From Eudromia elegans (Eukaryota > Chordata > Aves > Tinamiformes > Tinamidae), in contig PTEX01000144.1 of NCBI GenBank assembly GCA_003342815.1, positions 1,805,937 to 1,869,936 on the forward strand: 64,000 nucleotides of DNA, given 5' to 3'. The position numbers and the translations under genes were made by a program. The notes below the pieces were generated by a model. The model did no database searches. It was not told the origin of the DNA and worked only from the letters and a program-made list of their open reading frames with translations. This document shows positions 51,653-64,000 of the stretch, in pieces (the stretch's first letter is position 1; every line of letters begins with the position of its first letter).

Positions 51653-53998
51653 AAGTCAATGCAGCATATCTCTAAAATTATCCTCATTTAAAGGGAAACC
51701 CAATGAATTTTCTTATAAATATACAAGTCATTCATTTTCTCCATTTTCAGATGTGTTTAATCTCTGTGCATATTTCTACTGAGAACTTTAATGTTATAGT
51801 CACAACCAATTATATTTTTCTAAGAAAGCTGAAGTCATAAAATGAAAATCATTCTATCCACAAATCTGTTAAAGGACTTTAAGAGTCACAAGTAAAAAGG
51901 TTAAAGCAACCTTACAGGAGCCTTATATCTTTTAAGAGTTTGCGTATGTAACAATCAAACGTATCATGCCCAAAGAATTGAAAATCATGTTGTTTGATTG
52001 ATCAAGGAGATTGATCATCACCTACCTTTCCCCTTACCTTATAGGACTTTGAGTTCTGTGTCTCTGCTGGAGGAATTGATGACAGCAGTTGTGTCCGACA
52101 AATATGTATATATCTCTGCATCTACACAGAAGTAGATACCTAAATCATAGGCGTGTATATCTATATACCTGTATATATCTATAAAAATGTATGCATTCAT
52201 GTGTATATATATAGCATAGGAAACATAGGGAACTTTGCATTGTGGTGCATAACAGCTAATCCACCTTTTTGAAGACGTATATAATGTCAAATGACAATTC
52301 AGGCTTAAGTTTAAGCTTGCTAGTTTCTGCCACACTTGTACGTACTGATACTCTTGTACTTTGGTTATCCTACCAGTATGCTTGGGGATGTGTTAGGTAA
52401 TCTTCCTAAATGTGGTTAGAGATGTAAATGTAGGAAATACTGCCATTGTAACAGCAAGAGACAAACTAGTCATAAAATTTGTCAGAAAGAAGCTAATAAG
52501 AAGCAATGAAGTTTCAGATGGATTTCTCTAAACTCATTGACCCCTCCACATAGAAATCATATAAATATAACCAATTAGAATGAGATTGCATTCTTATGGA
52601 AGCACAGTTATCAGTTGAAAAGAAAACTAAAGAAGATTAGGGTCATACAGCACCCACTCAACACGACTGCCCAACAAATGAATAAGAGAGCTGGTTTTAC
52701 TGTATGGAAAGGAATTGTTTATACTGTCACTTCCTCAAATCTGCAATAAGACTGTCTGTGAAACTAACCTAAAGAGTTTGATTTTCTCACACATTGCCAC
52801 TCACTTTGCTTTGGGGCTGTTTGAGTCTGCAGCATATATTCTCCCAGGTTACACAGTGAGGTGTTTGCCACCTTTTGCCAGTTGAGAAAGAAACATATAA
52901 ATAGGAGCAGGGAGAGAAAACCATGTAACCATCCACTTCAGATTCAACTGCTGCCTTCACACGCAAATGTAGGCACAACTTCCTTCTGCAAACACTTTTG
53001 CAGTGAGAATCAGAGGGTCAGCTTCAGGATAGCAGGAAGCCTGGGAACAATTTTGTCTTGTGTCATTTAAAGGTTTATTTAAACACTGATATTAGGATTC
53101 AGGTTAATTTAGAATGTGTTTCAGGGGAGAAAAAAAATCGAACTTGCCTTTGTAAAATAAATTCCTCTATAAAATAAATGTTCAATCTCCTTGAATGTGC
53201 AAAGTAACATTTTCATAGCATTTTCACTCATTTAACCAAGGCTTTTATCAGATACTAAGCATCTGTGTCACTATTTTGAATTCATGGCATGATTTGCTAA
53301 TTCTTATGGCTCTGCAAAATTTGTATAAATAGCACTAAATTTGAACCAGACTTTCTGCAGCTTGCTGGGATGTATTAATTCAGCATTATTACTGTCAATA
53401 GTGAAATATGCTCTAAACATGCTACATCACTTCATAAAACTTCACAGCTGAACTGGCATTCCTTTACATCAAACAAGTAAAGTTATTCGTGATTTAAAAT
53501 AATCAGTGAAAATGCCTATTTTAAAAGAATTTAAAGCTCTCTGTTCTCAATCAGAACAGTCTCAGAACAGCTGAAAAACCTTCTCTGTGCCACCATGCCT
53601 GGAAATCAAACCAACCTTTGTTAATGGCATCCTTTCCTTTAATTTTTTTTTTTCAAAAGTAAATCAAAAATAGAATAGTATGTCAAAAGTCCATATGCAG
53701 AAGACTTCTGGATACATTTATTCATGGGTAGGTTGTTGATTTTGTGGTCCTTTATAAAATTAAACTCAAGAGGTTAAAACAAATATAGTTTTATAGAATT
53801 ATTTCTGTATGCAGGCATTCAAATTAAAATGGACAGTTATAGAGAGTGAAATTCAGCCAGATATCAGAGGTATTGCAGGATGCCAATCACCTGACATGGA
53901 TTTAATGACTAGTGCTCTACCATATGATACAGAATTCCTCTACCACCTACCATTAACATAATTTCTGGAAATAAAAATAAATGCAAATATCACAGAAG

Positions 53999-54140
53999 CA
54001 TGGAATCACAGAATCCTTAGGGTTGGAAGGGACCACTAGAGATCATCTAGTCCAACCCCCCTGCTCCAGCAGAGACTCCTAGAGCACGGGGCACAGGGTG
54101 GCATCCAGGTGGGTTTTTGAAGATCTCCAGAGAAGGAGAC
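53999..54140 (-). mobile_element. CR1 LINE, 3'-end fragment
   Basis: catggaatcacagaatcctt, then gggttggaagggaccactag, then gatcatctagtccaaccccc and the tggcatccaggtgggttttt and gatctccagagaaggagac blocks, are the reverse complement of a CR1 3' end. Identity to the 3' end at 42,120-42,268 is good, so this is a comparatively young, strongly 5'-truncated copy. An 11-base direct repeat, cagccagatat, occurs at its right edge (54140-54150) and at 53854-53864. Confidence 0.95.
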
Positions 54141-54309
54141 AGCCAGATATGATATTATTCAAAATAAAACCTGCTACTGCCAAGTCTATATTAACAGTTA
54201 ACATAACAGAACTATAGAGGTGACAGCATGGAAGCTAATCCAATTTTAGGTCCCACTTTTCAGCCATATGCAAATAAAGCCGAGATATTTTAAAGTCGAG
54301 AAGGCTTCC

Positions 54310-54440
54310 TGAGCAAAGTGCTGCTCCTGAACTCTGAAGATTTCCTTTTTCTGCAGGTGGTTCAGCTGCTGAGGCAAAGCGGATATCTAGAGCTTGTGTT
54401 CACCACTTCTCAGGATTTTTTGCCACTGTCAGAGAAACAG
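54310..54440 (+). mobile_element. Probable ancient CR1/L3 endonuclease-domain remnant
   Basis: An open frame starting at 54318 reads DFLFLQVVQLLRQSGYLELV at about 54336-54395. This aligns with the CR1 endonuclease C-terminal block D-N-F-L-M-Q-V-V-Q-x-L-T-R-x-G-A-L-L-E-L, present at 47100-47200 in this same window. The DNA segment ctgcaggtggttcagctgct also resembles CR1. The rest of the frame (to 54542) shows no CR1 similarity that I can see. A chance match is possible because only about 25 residues align. Confidence 0.5.
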
Positions 54441-57400
54441 CAGGCAAGCTATTTCTGTCAAAATATTCTGTCAAAATGTCTGGACAGCAAAAATCAGGAG
54501 TTTGTTAGAACACAGTACTTTATTTTTAGCACTACTAGTTGAAGTGGTACAGACAAACCTACCAGTGTTTACAAATATACCTATTTGTAAGCAGACACAC
54601 AAAATAGATCATTCATTGATCAGTTAAGCCAGGAAGGGGATCACATGTGTTAATAGCCCTTTTAAATTATTGCGGTTGTGGTCCTCTGTGGAATTTGAAA
54701 TTTGTTGCCTAAATTTTCTTAGCTATCTTACATGATTTTTTTCCTGTTCTGTCAAAAAAAAAACCCAAACTCTAACATCTTTGTGAAACAGGAAAAGTTT
54801 TCTTTAGCTTTGGCTGCTCTTTATTTCTCCCACAGGATTAATCCTCAGAGATGAACGTGGCCAAAGGCACTGGTTTGGAAGGCATAGTTATTACATTGGC
54901 AGGTTATTAAACTCTTTTATTTGAAATCTAACATTCTCTCTGTTGTTACAAGGAAAGTAGTCCAGCATCTTTGTAGTATTTCTTCCATTCAAGTTTCCTG
55001 GCATGTCGCCCTGTTCTGAAGACCTCGGAAAGAAAAAAAAAAAAAAGGCCATTTTGTATTTGCAATATGAGCTTTTTGCATCAAGTGATGTTATAAAGAG
55101 ATATAAAGATATAATATATGCACAAAATTCTAATAATGCCTACTAGGTTTATTCTTCTTTATTTATACCTGTGTTACACTCAGAATTTCACTCTGTTACT
55201 GTCTCCTCTGGAGGAACTCTCAATGTATTTCCCAAAGACAACCTAGGAGATTTGATAGTTGTATCCTAGAGCAAATGTGTGGGGGGAAAGAGGAAGGAGA
55301 AGACTAAGAAATACAAATAAAACACTAGGAGCTAATCTCCTATAATAACAGAGTTCCCACTGATATTTTTTTTTTTGTTTAGAACTGAGGGTTTTTCCCA
55401 CCAGAGAATTTGATCCTTTCTGGTCAGAAATACTTGCGCATTCACTCCCTGGCTTACAGCACCTGTCCGACATCATATGCAGAGAGACTAAAGGATCCTG
55501 AAATATCTTAGCTTGTACGAAGTTATGCAACAGGCTCATACTGTGAGCGTTCCTGTCTGTATATATAAAATTATTTTAATAAGAAAAATGAAAAGGTAAT
55601 CAACAGGATTATTCTCTCAGCTTTCACAGAGAGGGCTGGAAAACCTTCTTTTATGCACACAATGAAGGATAGCCTGTAGCCTCTACATTTTAAATTAATA
55701 CAGACTTTTTCCTCTCCCTTTGGTGTACTCCTTTTCATGTAAATGGCAAAAATCCTGCCTACAAAGTGTAAGTAGAAATCTTAATATATAAACCATTATT
55801 TATTTCCAGCACTTATATAAAACAAAGATGTTCCTTTGTAAGCTACAGGGTCCTTTATCAGGGTGAATGACAGCAGCTCTGAAAAGAGCGGAACCTATCT
55901 TTGTTTGCCTGTCCATAGCTGAAGAAATGGCTCAGAACATTAAACCAATGTCTCTTTAGAGACCAAATACATTTTCTTTCAGGATTAATGATCCACTGCT
56001 AGTGTGAAGAAGATTAAAACTAGAAGCAAAGAGACAAGACCGTCTTGGGTAGCCCCCCAGTTCATTTCCATGGAACTTGTTAGTGAACAGAGCCAAGAAG
56101 TCAAGCATTTGAGTAAACAGTTCAACATGAAATTACTTACTGAATGCTATCAGATGTTACGGTCAAATACATCTGCTACACAGTTAGGCAGTAGATCCAG
56201 TGATTTAGTACTGCATACAAATCATTGGTGTCCTGTGTGTTGGTACCAACCAAATAGCTGGCAGCCATAAGAAGAATGCCAATCACTGGGTGTCACTTCT
56301 TCATTTACATCACATTGGTATGCAGACAGTGACATGCAATCCCAAAAGTGAATTTATTGCTACAAGAAAGTCAATATTTTACAATAACTGTAGGAATTCT
56401 GAAGCAGTGATTCAAAAGACTACTCTGTTCAGACCATTTTCTACTTGATACACACGTATATTTCTATTCATTGCCACGGATACCTACAACCACAGTAATT
56501 CTGTGAAGCTTCTTAATTTTAAACACTTGATCTTTTACAAAGTAAACTGCCAGTGTTTAGTTTAGTTAGTAAAACTGAGAATTAGAGAGCTCCTTGACTT
56601 CCCTAGAACAATTATTTACTGTACATGGTTCTTTTATCTCTCTCTTTTTAATTTTCTTGAAACAACATTTCATTAGGGTTTTTGCCCTGAAACGTGTCGT
56701 CAAGTGGTCAAATCAAAGCATCTCATTTTATTTTTAAATACAAGTCTACCATTCTGAATATAGCTACCATTCTGAAAAAAAAAAAAAAAAAAAGAAAGAA
56801 AAAAAAAGCAAAAAGCAAGCATTTTAATCAAACAATGAGATGGAAATATTCAGATTTTATCTTCACTTTCTTTGTAGTATATGAAGAAAAAAACACTGAT
56901 TGAAATGAAAGACTCAGTATCCCTTGAGTACTTTCTAATTATCAAAACTGAGAAACACTCTACTAAACAGAAGCACACAAATTATACGCAGACACGTCCT
57001 TTCTCTTCAGGGTATTTTTACTTTTGGAAGTACAGAATTTCTTAGGCTTGACATTTATGTAATTCAAACTTCACCAAATCACATGTGTATAAGATGTCAC
57101 TCATGCTGATTTGTGCAATTTATGTAATTTTTTCCACTTTTCTCTCAGTCTGAGGATAGTCTGAATCATCTACTCATTCTTTTTATACATATCAATCAGA
57201 TATGTATTGCTGATGTAGTAGGGTCTTCATAAAGTGATGACAGTGTTTAAGCCATGGAAAATATCTGCCTTTGTATTGTATTAGGGAAAAAATCTTCATC
57301 AAAAGACAAAATCACACAAAATTTGATCTACAATATAGAAATATTTCCTACTTGACAATAGTTTTCTTCTCCATCACAACATATTTTTCAGTAGATATTT

Positions 57401-60400
57401 CCAGGGTTGCAATAGAGCAGCACTAAATGACAGCAAGAAACCCTGTTTTCATTAAAGCAAACTTCTGCAATTTGCAAGCATGTACATTCATTTTGGACAA
57501 AGAAGGGAGCATTTCTCAGCAACTAATAATGGTAGCTCACAAGTCTGATTATGTCAGTGCTGGCTCCTAGAAAAGACCAACCAATATAATTGATCTTGTA
57601 ACATTTAAAGGCTCTTCACTTCAAGTGTATTTTATTGCTGCCTGGCTACAATTATGTTGACCAGAAGCGAGGCCAGCGCTGGGGTTCAGAGCTCTGTGGA
57701 AAATCAGTTCAGCATGTAACCACTTCACTCCTAATGGCAGAAGTTGCATGGGAAATTAATTTTCAGGATCACATTAAGTCAGACTGCAGAAACTATTGTG
57801 GGATTCACTTGGATAAAATTGCTCTAGCTGCTGGAAAGATGAGTGTCAGTAATGATATTTATTAAACAAAATGAATAACGTTTGGAAGCCATGGAAACCA
57901 GCAGACTAAAATTGTGTAGATGTTCTAAGTGCAAAAGGGCACCAAGAGCTTTTAAAACAATCAAAGGATTTAAAGTACAAGGGCAGATTGGATAAATTCA
58001 TAAGCAGGTTTATCTACGTACCTCACGCTGAAGAAAACAAGGTAAAATTAACACAGAAAATACCAAAATATATAATCAAGAAAATAAATCTCCAAACATG
58101 TTTCGGGAGAATATTTTCATTATTTTAATATCAGCCTCAGGCAATGTTCCATTTTTATATGATTAAAAGACTACATTTTATAACATAGATAGACTATAAT
58201 GCAGAACAAGTTAAAATAGAATAATAACACCTAACTGCATGAAAAAGAACTCAGGCTAGAATAAGAATTTGCATAGGAGTAAAAGAAATATATAGAGCTA
58301 GATCATATAGGTGTTAAACATTCAATAAAGCAAATTATATTTGACAGAAATCAAATTTAAAAATATAATAGAATAAAAAAAATATAAATACATCAAGACA
58401 TCTGACTCTGAGTGAAAAGTCCTTTTTTTTGTTGTTTATTTTGTCTCTGGAGGAGTACTGTATTCTAAATATTCCAAAAACTCACATCCATGTTTACCTT
58501 TATGACATTGATTACAGTGGGATTTTTACAATGTGCAAAGTTAAAGGCTTAATTCTCACCACAAGTGAGAAAGGTGGAAAGAACAGATAAAACAAAATGC
58601 TATCTATGTTTTTAAAAAGGTAAAAAAAAAAATCACTTTTAAAATGCAGCAAGTAAAGCACAATATTTTTATTTTCTATTCTGCTCAAATAACCCTTTAG
58701 AATGGGAAGATAAAGTGCTATACCATAGTAACTAATAAAACAATTTAACAATGCATAGCTTTTGCACAATTCAAGAGGAAGAAACAAAAAAACTCATGTA
58801 CATAGATTTTCTTTAAGCAATGGTCCACTTGTTCAGCTTGGAACTGAAATATCAATTTATTTCAGGGGCATTTTGCATTATCTTACAGGCAGTATAGTAC
58901 TTATCATACTCAAACTGCTGTATTACTGGCCATATTATTTAAAGGGATAATGATCATATATACTTTTTCTTAAGAATTGTATGTTTAGGTTCAAATTTAC
59001 AAATCAATGTGACTAAAGAAAGTAAGGAACTTACAAGCTAAAAATATGTCTATTCATATTTCTATGCAGTAAAGGAACAAAGGAAAAAAAAGTTACTTCC
59101 ATCATGAGCACTCAAATCAGTGCCATTTACCTGTGTTTCATTTGAGGCCATATTACATTATAAGGTGCAAATAAAGTGAGAGCTAATTTAGCATACCTAC
59201 TATCTAATGCAGCTGACAGCTCTCTAAGATATTAGAAGTGGTTCATTTTACCCATTAGTGGAACATCAGAAGGGTGAGCGTGTCTTTTAATACTCAACTT
59301 CCATAAATAGACCATCTGTTTTCCATTAGATCAATATGAGTAAGAACTGGTATAAAGCCAGGCTCTTTTGATTTGTTAACCAGAATATCCTTCACTATAC
59401 GTAGAATTATTTGTTTAGTCAGTTCACCTTCACTAATTCAGCATAACCTGTATTTATATAGCATACTCTATTTGCTGGAACATCTGTATTGTGCACCATA
59501 TTTGGGACTGCACTGTAAACAGTTGTGTACAAATCTGAGCAAGAATGAGTCTATTTGTGTGCATGCACATAGGGAAGAGAGTGGTGCCTTCAGCTGAGAT
59601 ATACAAGGTTTGGTTAAAAAGAAAAGAAGGAAGACATTCTGAATGATGAGCCAGCCTCTCTGAGTACCTTGAGTTTTTCACATCTTGAAGGTCCTCTTAT
59701 TGTTTGGGTGGGTAGGACTGCAAAGATGTTTCTCTTTCCTTCCATGCCTTTCACAATATGACTACATTAAGATGACAGCATTCAAAAGAAATACCTGTCC
59801 CATGCCAGTTTGATAAGGGAACATATCCAGCAGTCAGAGCTGCATGAGCAATGAGCTCCATTATGGCCAAGTGGTGTCAGAGGTTTGCAGTGTTATTTCT
59901 CTTTCATTCACTCTGAGGAAGCTACAGTATTGCCTCCATGAAGAACATTCAGAATACACTCCTTCGTGTTGAATGCCTTTGTTTAATCTTGAAAATACAG
60001 GAAGGCTCAGTAACTCTAAACTTTCTAAAGAATACAAAAGACATAATCAATGTTATCATTTGTAAAGTTTCTATATGAAGCCATTCTTAAAAGCTTTCTG
60101 CTTGGTAGTTGATTTAGGAACTGAAATGTGCTTTTTTCATGGTGGTGGTGGTAAAGGGGCAGTTTCTCCTGCATATATTACAAGATTAATTTATGCTCAT
60201 AAAAGAAGACAAAAAAATCTTAAGTCAAACAACCATTTTCAGGAAAAAGAAAGAAAAAGATTAAGTTAAACAACCGATTTGATACTTTTCATGATTAATG
60301 AAACATTATTATATAAATGATATATGTCACTAACTTTTTGATTCTTCTGATAGTGTTTTCATTAAATAAAGCTGTTGTCCGAAACAATTCAGCATGCTTG

Positions 60401-63400
60401 CTTGTTTTGTTTTGTTTTTTTTTTCTATAATGTTATCTTTTTTAGGAAGTGAACAGTTCTGCAGAAAAATAGTTTTCTATAAAATTGTGCCCTTGACAGA
60501 TGGGTAGAGAAATAGATAGATATTAGAGGCCACAAAGGAGAAGAAAGAGGAGATTGAAGGTTAAGCAGTGAATAATTTAAAAAATTGGGTATTTCTTCAT
60601 GATTTGTAAAGAGGGATGCATGATCATAGCCCTTGCTGCTGAAGGAGGAGAATCCTCATGACTAAATGAGGAATGAATCGTCATGAGTGAATTGATTAAA
60701 TTTGTCATCTCTCTTTGCCACAAGCCTGCAATGCGACACCAAGATCCTTTTCACTGTGGCCGAACTTCAAATCCTGCCTCCACTCAGTTCAGTGGCAAAC
60801 TCTGACAATTGGCACCTGCCCTTGTGACAGTGAAGCCTGATGACGACCATTCTATGTTCTCAAGCCTCCCACTTGCTTGGAGGGCTGTTACAGGCTTATT
60901 GAGAGGCCTAGGCAAACATGATCCCAATACTTGCACCCCTTGCTGTTAATACTGTTTGTCTGAATATCATTTAAGATTTGTTATTGAAGAATCGAAGTTC
61001 ATACTTCAGCTCAGCACTCCGTAAAACCAGCACTGTGCAGATTAAAGGGAGAGTTGTTCTTTCCTTTCATCTCTAAAGTAGGCAGCTACTACTTTTTCTA
61101 ATCTTCTCCTCTCACCAGAAGTGCCTGCCTTCCTTCTGGGAAGTTCCTGCCTTCCTTTTGGGCGAGAGAGCCCCTGGACACAGCATGCAGCTTTAAACAT
61201 TGTCTGAGGGAAAGCAGCTGAAGTCATTATTATACACGCCTTCCAATTTATATTTCAATATGGAACTGATAAACTTCATGGGGCAGCTCTTCAGCTGATG
61301 CAAGTCATCATAGCATCTTTAGCTTCAATGAACCTTTTTAATTTTACAGTAGCAGAGATGGCTCTTCTGCTGTTTACCATATTTAGCACTGCTATTCAGC
61401 AGCTCAAGTACTGCTTTTGCAGCTCTGATTGAAATTACTGCTCATTACAGGATCTACCCTTTTTTTTTTAAATACAATCATCTACATAAAATGCACAAAC
61501 ATTTTATCCGCTCCAATATTATTACATGGGGTTTTTTTTCTCCAGTAAGATTCCATAGAGCAAACTGATTCTTTTCACTCCATAAATTTCAGCTGACTGG
61601 CTAGCTCTCTTAACTATTCCCCATTTCACTGAGCAGAATTCTTCTCATTTTTTTGAGAAACGTTTGCCTCTCTCTCATCCCTGCCATCTTTTAACCTCAG
61701 GAAGCTCAATTCAGGCCTACTGAATGATGCCCATCCTATATTTTAGGATAAAGCTGATATTTTCTCTAGAATTCTTTCAAGTAGTATGTGAACAATCCCT
61801 GCTAACTTTACCAGCTGAAGTTCAGATGTCCAGTCTAATTAAATCGTCAGGCACCAACTGTCACCGAAGGAAGGAGGTGACTTGACATAAATCACCTTCC
61901 AGTGCTCTCTACTCTGCATTGATTCTAAAGGAAGAAAAGGTCTAGACAAAGGAAACATTTTCAAAATCAGCAGGGGTATGGTGTTCATGTCTCTATTGCT
62001 GTCCATCAGTGAACAGGTTAACATATTTAATCAAGAGGAGGGTTTTTTGTTTGTTTGTTTTTTTGCCTATTTCACCTTTTTAAACTCCTTCACCTAAGTA
62101 GTCCATTTTGCATAGAAGTCATTAATATAAACTGGAGGAGTTGTTATACCCATCCTCACTTAAGAGCCCTAATCTCTTAACCACTGTGTCACTCTCATTT
62201 TTGCTGGTTTGGCCTTAGGGAGTACTTAAGCGTGCCAAGCAAAACGAAAGAATTTAATCGGAGCATCGCTGAACCCTTATCACAATACTCCCCTCTGTTC
62301 TTCTATCATGTCGCTAGATGACATGAAATGTGGGATCCAGTCACCTCAAGGAAAAGAGGGCAAGTCCCTCTGTCCTCTACTACAACTGCCACATCCCCCC
62401 AGCCAGTGGAAAAATGTTATATAGCACGTTGTGAATCCATCACTTTTCTAAACTGCAGCCATATGGCTAATTCATAGCAAACTGGAGAGTAATGAAAAAC
62501 ATCTTCATGAATATACATTTAAAAATGCATGAAAAGAATGGATCCATTTCCTTACATCCATTTGTCGTAGATGAAAATCTACCCTGCTGTTGCTAGAAGT
62601 GAAATTCATTCCTGCTGGAAGAACAGGCACTTAAATGCCACATTCTCATGACTTCTCAAGAGAAAGTGCAGTGTGGTGGGTGCATCCCACCACATTTTTC
62701 ACCAGAAGAAATAAAAATAGATCCTCAAGAAGCCAAAAATTGGGTTCCTAGCATGGTTGTGAGCACAACTGACGAAAAGCTGCTTCCTCTGGGAAAATAA
62801 GAGACTGTTCTCTGATAGAGGCCCATTCCAACTGCACACATGCATGCTTCATCACAATGGTAGGCAGCAGATCTTGCAACTGTGAACATTACTGCATCTC
62901 AATGCTGTTATCAGAGGGAAGCTGAAAGTGAAGGCTCCTATTCTGGCTTACTGGGTTGGCTGACTTAGAGTTGGGGATCTGAAACTGCACTGATATGCAG
63001 CTTTCAGCTTCATAAGAGTTAATAGCTCTTAATCATTACAATCTACACGAAACAAGAAATACAACTTATACAGCTTTGGCTGAATTTCATTTTATTTATT
63101 CATTTATTTTATTATTACAAGTCCCACTACATCTATTTATGATGATAAACAGAAGCAAAGTTCTTCTCTTTTTCTTTAAGCTTTTCTTATTAGCTAAATC
63201 GCCAGCTCTGTATGCAACTATTTTCACAAACAAGATTAAAAGTATGATCTTCAGAATAAAGAACACAAAACGTAAATGAATTTCTAAAAAAATTATTTCA
63301 GTAGCTGCTGGCAAGGTTGACCCATTAATTAGCAACACTGTCTTTCTAATTCTACTTTTTGTGTTTTTCAGATGGTCTTTATCCACCATGAGTACTTGTG

Positions 63401-64000
63401 TCAGAAGAGTACTGATTTTGAGACAGTCGAAACTTTGTGCTACATTATTACTTATATACACTAGTATTATTCAAAATAGGTGAGCTTTTTTGACAGCTAG
63501 CAAAAAAAATTGTCAGTGCAAAAAGGAATCTCCAACTCCAAAGCATTCCAGCTAGATGCCTATCTTTTCTTGGTGAAAAATTGACACCATTACCACTGCA
63601 GAGGCTCATAACTGTCGATTGAATTAATTTTCTCTCTCTTCTGGAGTAATATATTTGTCAAAGAGCAGGAGAAAATTTGGAATCCCTGGAGAAATTATAC
63701 AGAATGCAGAACGGCTTGGTAGGAAAGATAATGCTTTCTTCAGTTCTAGGACTAATTACTTAATCTTACGGACATATATAATTATAAATTTTAATATAAT
63801 TAATTTGAATAACTTAGTATTACTTTCTATACTTCCTTCCCATATGAGGTAAAAATAAATCTAGGAAATTCAAACCAGAAAGCTTTTAAGCTAAATTCTG
63901 CAAATACAAATAATCTGGTAATGATAATACTTTGCCTTTGTATAATGTCTCTCATTAGACAAGCACTGTACATATTATCTCCTGTGGTCACAGGAAAAGC
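54441..64000. other. AT-rich non-coding stretch, no gene seen
   Basis: Nearly 10 kb without a recognised gene. Open frames reach about 121 codons (63096-63461, minus) but lack known motifs. It holds the A-rich tract at 56775-56808 and scattered T tracts. Pieces near 57630-57850 and 60720-60960 are richer in G and C than average and could be conserved non-coding DNA, which I cannot test here. Confidence 0.55.
56775..56808. repeat. Poly-A tract (19) with AAAG extension
   Basis: Nineteen A residues followed by gaaag-type units. Low-complexity DNA. Confidence 0.9.

Larger units (their letters stand above)
48146..53998. other. AT-rich non-coding stretch, no gene seen
   Basis: No gene recognised. 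It contains a polypyrimidine run (about 48389-48488) leading into a (TA)n(CA)n microsatellite, an AAAT run near 49759, a CAAA run near 50568-50590, a 22-bp direct repeat at 51609-51652 and TA-rich low-complexity DNA near 52100-52215. Confidence 0.55.

Noticed and set aside
62165-62210. tRNA-like A-box sequence on the minus strand (cttaaccactgtgtcactctc on plus)
   Set aside because: It resembles the A-box region of a tRNA or tRNA-derived SINE, but no B box or cloverleaf can be found at the right distance.

Overview
The window looks like a piece of a bird nuclear chromosome (a crocodilian or turtle is less likely). The main reason is the transposon content. CR1 retrotransposons occur on both strands, including one with the diagnostic 3' terminus made of repeated attctatga-type octamers, and there is a solo LTR with an alpharetrovirus-like polyadenylation region. 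The DNA is AT-rich throughout, with many A/T tracts and AT-type microsatellites. I cannot name the species.

I found no host protein-coding gene, no exon I can defend, no rRNA or tRNA gene and no CRISPR-type array. The longest open frames are only about 100 to 133 codons. Apart from the CR1 frames, none has a recognisable domain, and several have the F/L/S/K/N composition expected of chance frames in AT-rich DNA. The window is best read as intergenic or deep-intronic 'gene desert' sequence.

Layout. 1-405: a 30-bp tandem duplication and an old minus-strand CR1 3' end. 406-13,090: unique AT-rich DNA with simple repeats and one perfect 12-bp palindrome. 13,091-13,162: an ancient L2/MIR-type LINE tail. 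14,320-15,120: a very old CR1/L3-type LINE carrying a decayed reverse-transcriptase palm and 3' region. 16,645-16,710 and 26,430-26,631: CR1 3' ends on the minus and plus strands. 29,560-30,230: a second very old CR1/L3-type reverse-transcriptase fragment. 30,823-31,565: a solo LTR of a class II (alpharetrovirus/ERVK-like) endogenous retrovirus on the minus strand, with a perfect 6-bp target-site duplication. 33,151-33,245: an old CR1 end. 41,430-42,270: the youngest-looking CR1, with its reverse-transcriptase C-terminus nearly open and an intact 3' end. 43,430-43,620: an unexplained GC-rich islet. 45,711-45,849: a 139-bp (TTTTA)n tract. 46,622-48,145: a CR1 endonuclease-to-RT fragment that lacks its 3' end. 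53,999-54,440: a minus-strand CR1 end next to a probable old endonuclease-domain remnant. The remainder to 64,000 is unique AT-rich DNA.

The recognised elements are retroelement fossils of several ages, with no sign of genes working together. I found no evidence of an undescribed biological system. The most informative items are the solo LTR, the two deeply decayed CR1/L3 copies that keep RT motif spacing, the L2/MIR tail, the 3'-less CR1 and the GC-rich islet.
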